Assembly (NCBI GenBank): GCA_029876055.1
Contig: CM056877.1
Span: forward strand, 62,001 to 126,000
Source: Madurella fahalii
Taxonomy: Eukaryota; Ascomycota; Sordariomycetes; Sordariales
DNA: 64,000 nucleotides
Direction of reading: 5' to 3'
Part shown: positions 10,983 through 23,138 of the stretch, one piece after another
Position numbering within the stretch: the first letter of the stretch is position 1
Layout: the number at the start of each line of letters is the position of its first letter
Made by a program: the position numbers and the translations under genes
Notes under the pieces: model-generated
The model's input: only the letters and a program-made list of their open reading frames with translations
The model's database searches: none
Told to the model about the DNA's origin: nothing

Positions 10983-12613
10983 CGTCGAGAATCCGCGGTG
11001 AGGTAATTGTTCCCCTCAAGGGACACTAGTCGTGGGACGAGAATAGCACACAAGAGCTGCACTCCGAAGTTCGACAGTCGCCATACCGGTTCTGGTCGAT
11101 ATCCAGTCGGAGACGGACGGAATGACGGTGAGACCATGTCCCTCGGCGCACACCATCACGCCGCAGCCATGCTGTCACCCCCGCCCGGCTATCTGGTGTT
11201 GCCATGCCATTGCCCTTACTAGTCTCATTGTCCTCGCTGCACGAGAGTCAAAATAAGGTTGAGCGGAAGGAAGGATCCATACATGAACGAGGCGTTATTG
11301 GCGGACTCCATCTCACGATAGACCTCAGAATGGTTAACAGTTCGGCTTTTTATTGTAGCTATTTTTATCTACAATCACATCACCCCGAGATTAATCGGCC
11401 CTCAGTCATCTCTCCAACCAGGTTGTTGGTGTCTTGACATTGCTAGCCGGATCCGTGTGATCCAAACCTGTGTTTTCCAAGTCGTGCGAAGCAACCCGAG
11501 GTTGTCCCGGCGACGTGTCCCTGGTAGGGCATTCATGTGGCGGCAATCTACCAGTCCTAATTCAGGAAGCATGGGTGTGACCATTGTCATTCTGTCCTGG
11601 GTTATGAGTGGTGGTTGAACCCTTGGAACCAAGCCGTTTCCTTCCGCGACAGACGGACGACTCCATCCGCGGAAGCATAGCGAGTCCGTGGCGTACCCCA
11701 GACGGTGCAGTGATATCAATACTAAAGGCGGCTCCATATTGCCCGAGGACCATAGTAAGCGCGCCAACCGGGAGGGCTGATCGCCAAGAACCTTGGCTAG
11801 ATACTTTGGTGAACGAACTGCTGGGCTCACATGAGAATTGGGCGGCCGATTGGCCAACACCCGCTCGGTACCGAGTGGAGCGGCAATATTGTCTCGGGAG
11901 ATTGGGGAGCCGCCGGGGTCCCAGTTCACCAGTTAGTCTCGGAGAATTCTCGACCCTGGGAATCAGTACCTCCGCGCATAAGCCCAAGCATTCGAGTTAT
12001 GATGATTTGCCTCGATGTTGAGTGCTTTCAGGGTAGGTTACATCCGAAATGGAAAGTGCGCGCTCCCGAGTCGATGTCAGCCCAGCTTGGCTGCTATTGA
12101 ACGACCGGGTGATCGGGTATGGTCGCGACCGGTCTACAGGGTCCAGGCTTAAAGCTCTCATATATGGATAAAGTGTCGAAAGCTTGGCGCCTGATGTTTC
12201 GGTGGTTCGCCGCAAATCCTGCGTCTGTTTGGTCCCAAGAGAAGAGGATTTCCGGACATTGGCGGCCTGTCTAAATCCGTCTGCATAAAATAGCAACCCG
12301 GGTGCTGGGCGTCTCCCCGTCATTGGCGGCCGCTGCCTTCACCACGCACGCCACACGAGGAGAGCGGACCGTTACCAGCGATCAAAGGAGGCAGGTAGTA
12401 CTGTTGAGTATCGGATAAGGTTTTTCTGGCGCCCGCGGAGCCTTCAGTTGGCCTTGCATCGCTCCCAGGCTTCTCTGCCGGTCTGCAGCATGTCTGCTTA
12501 CTAGTTTACGGAGTGCAGGGCCACGAAAAGCAGGGGTGTTCCCACGGAAGGACGTTTGGCATTTGCGGATGCACATTGGCAATAATCATGTTTCAGAAGG
12601 CTCTAGAGCTGAC
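10983..12613. other. intergenic, no recognisable gene
   Basis: Several overlapping frames of 110-175 codons occur on both strands between 11400 and 12020, but none has recognisable motifs or paired exons. I see nothing that can be supported as a gene. Confidence 0.45.
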
Positions 12614-13687
12614 CTAGTTGCCGGTTTCCCGGGGCGACAGCATGTAATCCACAACCTCACCAAACTCGGTTCCAAACTGCAGCTTCTCCCTCCACCGCAG
12701 GGGTATTGCGTCAACCCCGTCCCTTGCCCCGAGCAGCCCCCCGGCAATGGCTCCATTGGTATCCGTGTCCTCACCGATGCGCACTACGTCAATAAGCACT
12801 TCCTCCAGCGGTCGTGGGTCCAGCAGCGCGGCGACCGCAAGCGTCAGAGATTCAAGCACGTAGCCTGATGCCTTGAAAGGCAATGCTGTCGGGCCGTTTG
12901 CAGCTGCTTTGGGTCCGTTCGTAGCGAGATCGTGCACTTGTACGAGTTCCTTGCCCGCGTCGATGGCAGCTTCAACCTTTTGTGCTGCGCGGGTAATCTT
13001 GGTATTTGCTGGGCAAGCTGATGCAGCCCGCTGCACGGCGTCCCTCCCCGCTTGCCAAGCGTCAGCCGTCGTCGTCCCGTCAACCAACGACCGCGCCATA
13101 GCGTTGTAGGCCACGCAGGCGAGGATGCAGTGCGGATCGTCGTGCGTGATGGCCGAGATGGCCATGGATTCCGCATCGGCTAGACCCACATCGGGCTGGA
13201 ACAGGGCGGTGGGGATGCAGCGCATCAGGGACCCGTTCCCCGCACGGCCGTCACCGGCCCCGGAAGTCCGGGGGTTGGCTGTCTGCTTGAACCTGTAGAT
13301 GCCCGTGGCCGTCGCCCCGCCGACATCGCGGGGCGTCTCACCGCAGACGCGATCCGGCCACCGTCCGTCGTACCAGTCGACCATGTACCGCGCAGCCAGC
13401 TCGACCACGTCGGCTGTGTTGTGCGATGCGGGAGATCGTTTGAGCTTTTCGGAGTCACGATACGCCAACAGTACGGCGCGGGTCAGGTCAGTGTCGTCGG
13501 TCGCGTGCCCGGCCGGCCAGCCAAAGGGGCCGCCTCCGACCACATCGCGCACGCCATGGGGATATATGATCCGGATGCTATCCCAGGCCTCGAATTCGAC
13601 CGTGGCGCCTAACGAATCGCCAGCGTGGACGCCGAGTAGTGCGCCGAGAACGCGATCTCGGCGAGTCGGAGTGGGCGAGACGGACAT
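12614..13687 (-). CDS. ADP-ribosylglycohydrolase family protein
   Basis: A member of the DraG/ARH family, whose enzymes remove ADP-ribose from proteins or hydrolyse ADP-ribose derivatives using two magnesium ions. It is a single exon of 357 residues. Key metal-binding motifs are visible: ATDDTDLT (Asp64, Asp65, Thr66) near the N-terminus and GEDTDTNGA (305-313, with Asp307 and Asp309) near the C-terminus, plus GNGSLMR in the middle, as in active family members. The open frame continues upstream to 14077, but the family fold begins right after the ATG at 13687 (RDRVLGALLGVHAGDSLG), so that start was chosen. It is followed upstream by a telomere-like promoter motif. The substrate cannot be read from the sequence. 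Confidence 0.9.
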   Translation of the reverse strand: MSVSPTPTRRDRVLGALLGVHAGDSLGATVEFEAWDSIRIIYPHGVRDVVGGGPFGWPAGHATDDTDLTRAVLLAYRDSEKLKRSPASHNTADVVELAARYMVDWYDGRWPDRVCGETPRDVGGATATGIYRFKQTANPRTSGAGDGRAGNGSLMRCIPTALFQPDVGLADAESMAISAITHDDPHCILACVAYNAMARSLVDGTTTADAWQAGRDAVQRAASACPANTKITRAAQKVEAAIDAGKELVQVHDLATNGPKAAANGPTALPFKASGYVLESLTLAVAALLDPRPLEEVLIDVVRIGEDTDTNGAIAGGLLGARDGVDAIPLRWREKLQFGTEFGEVVDYMLSPRETGN

Positions 13688-13765
13688 GGTAATTCCGGTG
13701 ATGCGTGAGGGTTCAGGTCTGCAAACTGCTCGACGCGGCCGCTTGGCAGCTTGGCTGAGTTGCCG

Positions 13766-13779
13766 AAGGGTTAGGGTTT
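13766..13779. promoter_or_regulatory. telobox-like motif (two TTAGGG-type units)
   Basis: AAGGGTTAGGGTTT, about 80 bases upstream of the ADP-ribosylglycohydrolase start. Such teloboxes are bound by Myb-type telomere-repeat factors (Tbf1, Teb1) in yeast promoters; use here is inferred. Confidence 0.4.
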
Positions 13780-14039
13780 GACAGGCGAGAGCTGAATTAC
13801 TGGGAGCGAACTGGCGGGCTAATGGCCCTGTGAACACCCCTCCATTCAGGTCATGCTCGGCCCAGCCTAAGGTACCTTGCAGTGCTCGGCGGATAAGGGT
13901 TTTTCCACATCCGTCTTCGGCACCTAAACGTGCCCTGAGCTCGTTGCTCTGTAGTGGCCGTTGGTTCAAGTCATGTCTGCGTGGCAGTGTTACTGGAGCA
14001 GTGGAGATTAGACGGCTACTACATGTAGGATACTCGTGA

Positions 14040-16503
14040 CTAGCTTGAACCGGTGATGCGGCGGTCCGAGACCGCAAGTTCGCCCCCCTCTTCCTCTTCT
14101 GTCAGCTTCAACGCCTCATGGACATCGTCGACAAAGTGGTGCTCTCCGCCAGCGAGCTCGACTATGCCGCTCCGCCGAAGCAATCGCCCGACACGGGAAT
14201 CGCGGCCCGGGCCGCGGCTGAAGAATATGCGGACACCTCGTTGCCTGTAGTCCCGCACGATCTCTTCGAGCACCTGTGTCCCGCTGCCGTCGAGCGACGT
14301 CACGCCGTGGATATCAAAGATGATGTTGCGGTTCCAGTCTTCTCTCCTCAACCGCGGAAGTGCCGGATGCGCGAGGCTTGTTCCGTATAATTCCAGCCGC
14401 CGCAGCCGAGTCTTGAGCTCGCCAGTGTTGGCAAAAGTCAGCGGTTCTGGAATTTTGACAATCAGACACCCTTCGATGAACTCGAGGCGGTCTGGATTCG
14501 CCTCTGCGTTCTCAAACCGATTAGTCTCCGGAATGCGGCCGAGAATCTGGATGCGCGGGCGTGTGGCATGGCGGATGACCTGCAGCAAAGACAGGCCGAC
14601 GCCGATAGCCATACCGAATTCGAGCGAGAAGAAGATGGTCGCGAGCAGAATGCTCATCATCAGCCCAAGTTCTTGCCATGCGCGAATCTTGAGGAAGAAG
14701 GAGATGTCGTGGGGGCACTCTTCTATCAGCGACCAGGCAACAACGCTGATGAGAGACGACAGAACGGGTTTCTGTGGCAGGCGTCAAAATCACTTTCAGC
14801 AGCGACGGGAGAGCGACTAACCGGAAGGTAATAGAGATAAGGCAGTAGGACCAGGATGCAGAGTAGTGTCAACGCGCTGAGGATGAGAGAGCTCACCGGG
14901 GTGCGACCTCCCGTCGACCTGTTGACCTTGCTCCTGCCGTAACCTCCGAAGGCGGGCAGACTCGAGAAGCACGCGCCGACAATGTTGGCGGTCCCGAGGG
15001 CAACCAGCTCGCGATTGGGGCTCAGCTGGATTCCGGCGAAGCTCTCACCGCCGAGGCTCTTGGCGGCAACCGAAGACTCGAAGAAGCCGAGCAAGGCAAT
15101 CAAGAAAGCGGTACTCATGGACTCACGGATGTACGTCATGTTGGATGGTTGCAGCGGCCAGCGGAACTTGAAGAGGCGGCCGCTTGCCGCTTCGACCTTG
15201 CCGAGCACGGCCACGCCAGCCTCGTCCCACTGAAACCAGTATGCTAGGAAGGCCGACAAGACCACGACGATGAAGCGGTCTGGGACGTAGGCAACCCCCG
15301 GGTATCGCGGTTGCATACGGCGCTTGATCTCGCGACAGACCATAATGATCACAAAGCTAGTGCCAGCTACGGCTGCTGTCAGGGAATGCACCTGGTCCAG
15401 GTTCTTAAATATGAAGCCCAGCTTTTCAACACTGCTACTGTGGCCGACGTGAGCGCGGTCGGCCAATTTGTTCAACCCGAGCTCAGGGATCAGCTGATCG
15501 ACGGTGATGACGACGCCGATGGCACTGATGAAGCCGCGGAGGAAGGGGCGGGAGAGAACGCTATCCAGGAAGCCGAGGCGGGCAACGCCCGCGATGAAAA
15601 CCATGGCGCCGGCCAAGCCGGCGATGATGCCGCAGAGCCTGGCGTGCAGATTGGCATCCTGGTCGCCACCGCCTCGGTCGACGTTCGCCTTGATTACTGT
15701 GCCAACGAGCAGTGAGCCGGCCGCTTCTGGCCCGACAATCATTGCAGGGCAGCTGCCCAGCAGGGCGTAGATGAGCGGATTGAAGACGAAAGAGTACAAG
15801 CCGTTGAGGGGAGGCACATGGGCGAGGTTATCGGCAAGTGACAGCGCCATGGGGACGTACATCCCGGCCACAGTAAGGGCGCCCACGAAATCGCCTTTGA
15901 AGTAGGACCAGTTGTACTCGCGCGCCCAGACCATGACGGGGAGATAGTATGAGAGATACCTGGAGAGGTCAGCATGACCGAGGGCCCGGGAGGGATTCGG
16001 ACTCACATTAAGGCCGAATCCTTGACGCCGTGGCGCTCCGCCAGCGCGCTCGAGGTGCTCATCTTCTTACTCCTCATCTTGGTGGCCCATTGTTTTCCCC
16101 AGCTCTTGCGCTTTCTCGACGGTCCAGCTAATATGCCGTCGATACCGGGCAGGACTGACTCAGATTCGGACTCGGAGGGGCTCAACGTGTCGGCATGAAA
16201 GCTCGAGGGGCTCACGGGCCGGGGCGAAAACGTGCCGTGGTTGCATGGCCCTTCGTGGAGCTGTTCCCGGAAATCCAAGGCCGCCTCTAGTAAGGATGTG
16301 GTCTCCGTCGGCTGCTGTGTGCTCGGCCCGGCGGCATGGCGATGCGCCGAGGCGGGATCACCTCGATCGGGGGACGGCGGGCTGTGCGGATACGGACTCC
16401 CTTCAGTCGAACTGTAGGATGATGCTGTATAAGCCTGCCGAAGACCGCTTGGGTTGGTCGGCGCATGGTCGTGGCCCGGACGGGGAGCGTTCGGCCGAGA
16501 CAT
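14040..16503 (-). CDS. SulP-family anion transporter with C-terminal STAS domain
   Basis: A membrane transporter of the SulP/SLC26 family (sulfate or other anions). Exons are 16503-16007, 15959-14822 and 14771-14040, giving 788 residues. Residues 1-165 are a hydrophilic, Ser/Pro-rich cytosolic region with an acidic dileucine signal (ETTSLL near residue 67). The hydrophobic core begins with WSYFKGDFVGALTVAGMYVP and NGLYSFVFNPLIYALLG, the classic SulP entry, and includes the QLSPNRELVALGTANIVG and AFGGYGRSKVN segments. The STAS domain occupies about 620-780, with IFDIHGVTSLDGSG as its phosphorylation-loop-like turn. The long N-terminus and sorting signal resemble the less studied fungal SulP branch (yeast YPR003C or Vsb1-like) more than the plasma-membrane Sul1/Sul2, but this is inference. 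Substrate unknown. Confidence 0.88.
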
Positions 16504-17468
16504 GGTCGTTGACGTTACCTAGTTGGCTAGTACGAGAAGGGCATCTAATAGGGTTGTGGCCAAGTAAAAGGAAAAGGAAGGGAACGGCAAGGTCCCTCAA
16601 ACACTGTCGACAGAATTCATCAAGGGCACAGAGTAGAGCGGCTATCCCTTCCAATCCCCAGCCATCGATGGGGGCGAATCGGTGTTAGCGGTCTGCGCAA
16701 CGGAATAAAGCGTCGTTTCCCCGGGCATCCCGTGGTAAGATTTTCGCCAGATCGTGGGGCGGGACTTGAGAGGCCAGTTGCGTGCTGTCGCAGGTTCGAC
16801 GCCTTGGCGAGTCGTTTGGTCAAAATCTGGAACAAGAGTCAAGACCCCGCGCCCCACGTGACGACCCTGTCCCGCGAGTAGTAGCCAATGACAGCGATCA
16901 CCCGACCAGATGGCGACGCTTGGCAGGCCTCCTCACCCAAAGAGAATGAAGTGGAGCCAAGAGGCGACTATTTGTGGTGCGGATGATTCTCTTAAGTCTG
17001 TCTATATGCTAGAGAGGTGCTGATCGTAAAGAATTGCTCGGACTTGGGGAACGATGCTTTTACGTGGCGTCCTATTAATGTTAGGTAGGGGAGAAAGGGG
17101 GACCCGGGGAGGGGGAGGGATGGTGCGGAGGTGGCATGCGCTGTCATGTGGTTACTTTAGTTAGCCGGATAGTAACTAGCTTTCCCATTCACAACTATAT
17201 GTTAGCTTGTCTTTTGGCTGGTATTGAACGGTGTGTTGTGATCAAGTTAGGTTTTCAGTCACTGTAGATATTCAATGAGGCATTGCCACGAAGCGAATGC
17301 AGCCATGTTCCAGCCATGTTCCAGCCGCAGCACTGCAGGCGGGCGCCGCAGGCGTATTTTTTGCCGCCATTGGCGCCTGGCCTCGTATATGAAGGTTATC
17401 CAAACATCTCTTCCACGCCGCTAAAGTTCGGCATCGAGCAGCAACATGCGGCACTAAGTTCTGAAACA
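16504..17468. other. intergenic with G-rich block
   Basis: No gene supported. It holds the G-quadruplex-type motif at 17088-17119 and a GGTTCGA sequence near 16795 that recalls a tRNA B box but has no tRNA around it. Confidence 0.5.
17088..17119 (+). other. G-quadruplex-type motif
   Basis: Five G-runs (4, 5, 4, 5 and 3 Gs) separated by loops of 5, 4, 1 and 1 bases on the plus strand, about 350 bases upstream of the modin-like start. Confidence 0.7.
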
Positions 17469-19590
17469 ATGTCGGAATCACAAGCACAGTCACCGCTTGC
17501 GGACAGAGTCGCAATTGCGGCACTCGTCATCTCCACGCTCGCGCTGCTCGGTGTGGTGCTGCAGTATGTCCAGGCCATCATCGCAACCGCCAAGGGCCTC
17601 CCGAGCCGCGACAAGGAGGTCATGGGCCTCTGGGCTCCGTATGTGCGGCTGAAATGGAAGTTCTTCCGTGTCGAGGTCGAGTATGAGGCACCTATCATCT
17701 TCCTGGCCCCCGACGATAACAAGAACGGCCCGGTAGATACGGCCATCTGGTATGTCACAGGCACACGCAAGAGCTGCGTTGAGACTAGGGTCGAGGAGCC
17801 GCCCCTTGACCCGGAGGACGTGCCCCCCGGCCAAGATGACGTGCCCCTCGGCAACTCTGGCCTTACCCGGGAGCGTGTGCACACGGTCAAGAATGAGCTG
17901 GCAACCTGGATCCTGGTCATTAGCGCGGTACAAAAGATGGAGCGAGACTCCAGGAATTGGGAGAGTCGCAGGTGGCAGCCGACTCCTCTGGAGGAGCGGC
18001 CCGATCCGCCTGAGAGGGTGACTCTTGCCATCAACATTCAAGCCATGAAGCGGAGCTTTGAAAGGCATCCGACCTTCCGGAGGCCGTATGCGACAACGGC
18101 CATCTGCCACATTATCGAGCTCTGTGCCGTGCTCGGCATCTACTGGAAAGAGTTTGACCGAGACGAGAACAGGTACCGCGCCGAGGGTAACGGGTATAGT
18201 GTCCTAGGCACCCGAGTCAGTGACTTTGGCCTCGTCTTCACATTTGAAAAGCCCGGCTGGCCGCGATTCAAGAAGAACCGCGTGATCCCCACAGCCGAAG
18301 TTAAAGAGCTCTGCTTTGGCAATGTGCCAACCTTTTACCGGCCAAGGGAGGACGATGAGAATTGGCGGCAGCCAATCAATGAGCAGACCGACCTCATGAC
18401 GCTGCAGCTGGGGAGTCGTACGGAGATTGCGGAGACGCTAAATTTGATACGCTGCAACGAATATACCACGCAGTGCTACTCGGACGAGACCAAGAAACAC
18501 GCCCATCTTTTCCCAGGTTTGACAGCCGACACTCCACGTCTCCTGTGCCTGCTGCTAACACAAGGCAGTCATATTCGAAGTTGTGGGCATGCTAGCGCGG
18601 CCACTCCATCTGATAAATCGACCATTCACGTACCTCCCGAACCCAGTGGCCTTTTCGCTTAACAAGCAGGCTTTTTCGCCGCGCCGGTTGCTTGCCGAGT
18701 TCAGCGAGCGCCTGGGCCGAGAAATCACAACGCATGCCAAGTACACCCCGCCGTCGGAACTCAAGGATATAGACGACAGAGCGGATGAGTTGAACAAGAG
18801 GCTGCCCGCCCAGGACGGTGACTACTCGCCGCTACACCTAAACGACTTGCATGAAGCCATCAACTCTATCGATTCTAAGATCCTCGACCCTGAGAAAAAT
18901 GCAAAGGACATAGTCCTCGATGTCCTCCGGCGCCATGTGCAGGAAGTCCTGCTCGCCATCAATACCTCCGCCAAGGACATGGATGGAGGTGGTGACAACA
19001 GCCCGGCAACTAGAGCCGGTCTCTGGGAGGACTCACCAACAAACCGCGCCGCAACGGAAACCCCCATCAAAGGCGAGATCTCTTTTGATGATCTGCTCAA
19101 AGTGCCCCACGAGAAGCGAGAGTCATCACTACTCGACCGCTACTTTGACGAGATCCGTGTGCGCGCCGTAACCACCTCGTCGGAGCACCACGATCCGCAG
19201 GCTGCCGCCGCATCACGCTTCATCCACGGCCAAGAGAGCGGTGGCCAGCAAGAGGACGGCCATTCGCCTGGCGGTCTCGAGAGCCTCGCGGGAGACACTG
19301 GTGGGACGAGCGGCCCGCCGGAGAGGCCAGTGCAATCGCCACCTGTCTCCGGCACCACGAGCAGTAGTCACCACTCCAGCAGGCGGCGGACGGGCCTGTC
19401 AAGACTGAGCCGGTCCGAGACATTGAAGACGGTCGGGCTTGGCCCAACCGAGGTGCGCCGGAATACCATCTGGTGCGCATTAGTGTTCCGCATGATTTGC
19501 TGGCTGCTGCTGCATGATTTTGACAAGAAGGATGTGCAACTTCCCAAGAGCGAGCTCCTGGGGAGTCGGCTGTCGGTTTTTATCGTCTAA
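17469..19590 (+). CDS. modin-like fungal membrane protein, function unknown
   Basis: A fungal-specific protein of the type often annotated as modin in Sordariomycetes (name recalled, not checked). Exons are 17469-18516 and 18569-19590; the 52-base intron joins HLFP to VIFEVV in frame, giving 689 residues. The frame is open to 17283, but the ATG at 17469 (MSESQAQSPL) was chosen because the conserved-looking part starts with a single hydrophobic helix (about residues 12-40) followed by VMGLWAPYVRLKWKFFRVEV and an APIIFLAPD segment. The C-terminal third (about 530-640) is hydrophilic, rich in Ser, Gly and Pro and probably disordered, ending in a short hydrophobic stretch. No catalytic motif is visible. 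A role in vegetative incompatibility is sometimes implied by the name, but the sequence does not prove it. Confidence 0.75.
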
Positions 19591-19825
19591 TTCGCCTAGG
19601 TTTGGTTGGACCATGTACGCTCAGTATCGATATACTAGGTAATGTCCCACTAGATGAGGGTTCAAATCATATTCACCACAATTACCCCTTTCCCTTGTGA
19701 TATCATCCCTAGGTTGCAGTTACCCTCTCTGGAGGCGAACGCACGTTCGGTAGAAGCATTCGAATTTAATATTGATATGGTGCTGGCCGTTTTCGTACAC
19801 TCGGTTCAATCCATATCGAGCCGCC

Positions 19826-22328
19826 TCAATCGCCAAACACCTCACCAACCTCCTCGCCCTCATCTGGTGTGACCGCCGGTTCAAGCAACTCGTGTGCCAG
19901 CTCCACTGTCTCGGCGTCGATTCCGGCCTCCAGCACCAGGTCCTCCTCCGCAAAATTCAGCCGAGCCAATGCAAGCAGGTGACGTTGCGAGCCGCCGTGT
20001 GAGGCAGCTAGCTTCGTCGAGATATTCGCTACGTCAGCGGTGCGCCGGTCCGTCGCAAGAAGGTGAAGGAGTCGCACGGCCCGGGAGATGAGACGACACA
20101 AAAGAGACACCGGATCTGGCTCCGGGTGCTCTTCAATATTAGCCATTTCATCCTCATCTGAGTGCTTTTGTTGGTTTCGCCCGCCCGCTTGCATCTCGGC
20201 CAGGTTCGGGCCAAGCTGGTCCACATCCATATCGTCTCCGCTCTCCGCTTTTTCTCTGGTGCCTGTCTGATGCCACGCGGCCTTCCGCGATGGCGTCGTC
20301 ACATCCATGTCATACAGTCGGTCAACGGCCCAGCTCAGCACCGTGACCAATCGGGGAATTGCAACATCACTCTCAGCGATTTGGAGGGCACCAAACGGAC
20401 TTGTTGCAAACACTGTGAGCGTCTCCAGGGCAGCAGATCGAACGACAAGTTCCTTTACCGATCCCGGGGTGGCCCATCGTGGCGGCTCGCAGAGAAATGA
20501 CGAAACGCAGTCAATTATAGTGGCAGCGACGAGTTGGGGGGTTTTCTCCTCGGCACGGCCGCTGTCATTCGTTGCCGACGGGATAGGGCCGATACTTTGT
20601 GGTGTCACCGACGTCCACAGCAGTGAGAGCATGCCAAACCAATCCACCTCCGGGTGCTTGGGGGACAGCATCATCAGGACAAAGTCGAGCTCCACCGTCT
20701 TCCAGAATTCGACCCGCGGGGAATTTAGAGTCTCAGACCCCTCCGCGTCGAAGGGAAGAGATGGACAGCCCAGGGCAGCCAGGCAGAGAAGCGATAGACA
20801 CTGGGTAACGTCGATATCGAGGTTCAACTGCCGTACGACGCTATCGTCGGACGAGTTCCCGTCTAGCCTGTTGAACCGGGGGAGTGCGACGAGACGGCAC
20901 GTCGTAGTGCAGACAGGGACCAAGGACGAGATGATGTGCGGCGCGACCGCAACCGCATTGAGCTCCAACGTGTACAGAACCAAGGCGACGAGGTAGTAGA
21001 TGGGCGCATGGTATCTCTCGGACAAGCACCGTTGCCACATGTCAATCACCAACTCAGAAAAGTCAGCTAACACCCGCAGCGGCTGTGTGGGATCGCCCAA
21101 CTGTGGCAGTTTGTGGAAGATGATGGACGCGAACGTCTGGGCTGGGTCAGAAGGGAATGCGAAACGGGAGAACAAGTCAAACGTCGGCGGCTGGTTGCGG
21201 AGCGAACTGTGGTCGAGGACAAGCCTCAGGAACTGGACACGGTTAGCGGAGTCAAGGCTGGATGGGGTGATAACATACGTCAAACGCCAAGGGGGGCAGC
21301 CTAGACGGGACAGCGGGCGCGTTCCGGCGTACGCTATCGGGCGGCGCCTCCCCTGAATGTGTCTCTAGAGCAAATGTAGGGCTGTCGACGATCGGACGCT
21401 TCCTTTTACCCTTTGTGGGCGTGCGGTCAGAAGCTGGCCCTGAATCCTTCCTTCTTAGCGCCTGTCCTTTGGTAGGACTGGATAGGGTCTCAACACCATC
21501 GAACCCGTCCGCCAAGCCAAAGGCCTTGTTCTTCTTTGGCGTGGAGGGGCCATCCTTCTTCCTGGTCTTTGCCCGGCCCAGCTCCTCCCTAAGGTCCTGG
21601 CGGGCAAATTGCAGTTCGGTCGTGGCAGTACGTTCGGCTGCCCGTGCCGCCTCGGCGATACGCTCTTGCTTTGCAATCTGCTCGGCGTTCTGTTTCTTTA
21701 GACGTGCAATCTCTGCAACGTGAGTCGTCTGGGCCTTGTCAAATTTGGAACGCAGGATGGCAGCTTCCCCTTTGGCAGCGATGATATCCGACTCTAGCGT
21801 GTACACGCGCGCTTGGAGTGCGGCTATGATGTCGCTTTGCCCGCCGGGACCCGTATGGACGGCCTGGGAGGGCTGTACGGAGTATGACCGGGGAACAGGC
21901 TGTGGTGGTCGGACGAACTGTGACGGCGGTGCCGGCATGTGCGGCCTGGCGGATGGAAGAGGATACCGCTGTGAGGACAGAGGTTGGGGAATTGATCGGG
22001 GGTATTGCTGCGGCGGGGGATAGGGCGGCCTCGACGGCTTATGTTGATTCCATCGCGGTTCGGCGCCCTGGCGGGATTGCTGGGCAGGCAGCGTTCTCTC
22101 ATGGGCAGGCCGCGGTGGTAGCTGCGCATGTTCATCGATCACGACAGTATCGTCGAGATCATCATCGTCAAAGTCGTACTCGTGGACATTGTATTGCGCC
22201 TGCGTAGCCGGCGTAGACTGCGATAGGGCAGGCTTTTGGGCCTGCGTATACTGGATGGCATTGTTTTCGAGCTCCTGCAGCAGCGTGTCGTTCAGGTCGT
22301 CGAAACCGTCGTCCGAGAACTCATCCAT
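19826..22328 (-). CDS. ATRIP/Rad26/UvsD-type DNA damage checkpoint protein
   Basis: The partner of the ATR kinase that brings it to RPA-coated single-stranded DNA in the nucleus. Exons are 22328-21279 and 21232-19826 with a 46-base intron in phase 0, giving 818 residues. The N-terminus MDEFSDDGFDDLNDTLLQEL is an acidic amphipathic segment like the RPA-binding checkpoint-recruitment motif of ATRIP. A Pro/Gln-rich linker follows (about 85-160), then a coiled coil (about 168-250, with heptads such as ARLKKQNAEQIAKQERIAEA), then basic patches that could be nuclear localisation signals (TPKKNK, KGKRKRP). The C-terminal half is alpha-helical and HEAT-like, with an acidic end. The call rests on the N-terminal pattern and domain order; the C-terminus alone would not be recognisable. 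It diverges from the CDP-diacylglycerol synthase gene across an 810-base promoter region. Confidence 0.8.
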
Positions 22329-23138
22329 GGCCAGTTCGCGCGTCTAATACGAAGCATAACCGTGACATCGAGCCTGGCCGAGGAACAGACAATTTGCAAT
22401 CGGGACGGTAGCTAGGAGCATGCTTCTGCTAGTTTGCGTCACGTCGCGTTGACAGCCATCAAACCGCCAACTTCGAGATTACGTAATTCAGGCTGACGAG
22501 TTTCTCGGTGGCCCAACGCCCCGAACTGTGGGGGTGTTGGGCAGTGCGCATGCATGTGATTCGCGGTTCCCCGACTTCTGCAGGACAGTTTGTTCGCTCT
22601 GTCCAACTTAACAGACTTGTCACGATCCCAGGGTTCCCCCACGCCACATTACAATACACCGCAGAAGAAGGTCCAGTGCCTCTGAGCCCCAGCCCGACAT
22701 TTCCGCTCTCGGGCCGTTGAATGATCAACGGCTGTGGTTGCCTTGTTCCTGGTCCCGTCCCAACTCTCAATCTGCTGCCCCACTTGGCGCCCTGGCCAAG
22801 CTCGGATTGACGTAGCCATCGAAATTTGAGGCTCGAGTCCACTTTGTGAGATCCGGACATCGTGTTCCTCACGCAACCGACGAGCCAGACTTCGCCGCGT
22901 ATTTCATCTCGACTTTCGAACTGCACCCACGGTGGCCGGATAGCGGTCACAGCCGCAAGAATCCTTCTAGCGCGTTGGCGATCTGCCGCAGCGCTTCTCC
23001 GCATCCTGCGACTCCCACCGAGCCGGCTGAGCGCAGTATCCCGACCTCGCCGACTCGCACATCTCCCGCCTTTACCGGATCCCGTGTTCGTTATCGCCCG
23101 CCGGTCACGTCAAGCCCTGGTAGATACCATCACCTGTC
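22329..23138. other. divergent promoter region, ATRIP and CDS1
   Basis: The 810 bases between two divergent starts. No coding exons supported. A C/T-rich stretch just upstream of the CDP-diacylglycerol synthase start is typical of fungal housekeeping promoters. Confidence 0.5.

Noticed and set aside
11402..12021. Overlapping frames of 137-175 codons on both strands
   Set aside because: No recognisable motif, no splice partners and arrangement typical of chance open frames.
13688..14077. N-terminal extension of the ADP-ribosylglycohydrolase
   Set aside because: The frame is open but unlike the family, and a promoter-type motif lies inside it; the ATG at 13687 fits the family start.
16760..16830. 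Possible tRNA (GGTTCGA box near 16795)
   Set aside because: No A box at the right distance and no cloverleaf could be folded by eye.
17396..18110. Minus-strand frames of 206-213 codons
   Set aside because: Opposite strand of the modin-like exon 1; no motif or splice structure.
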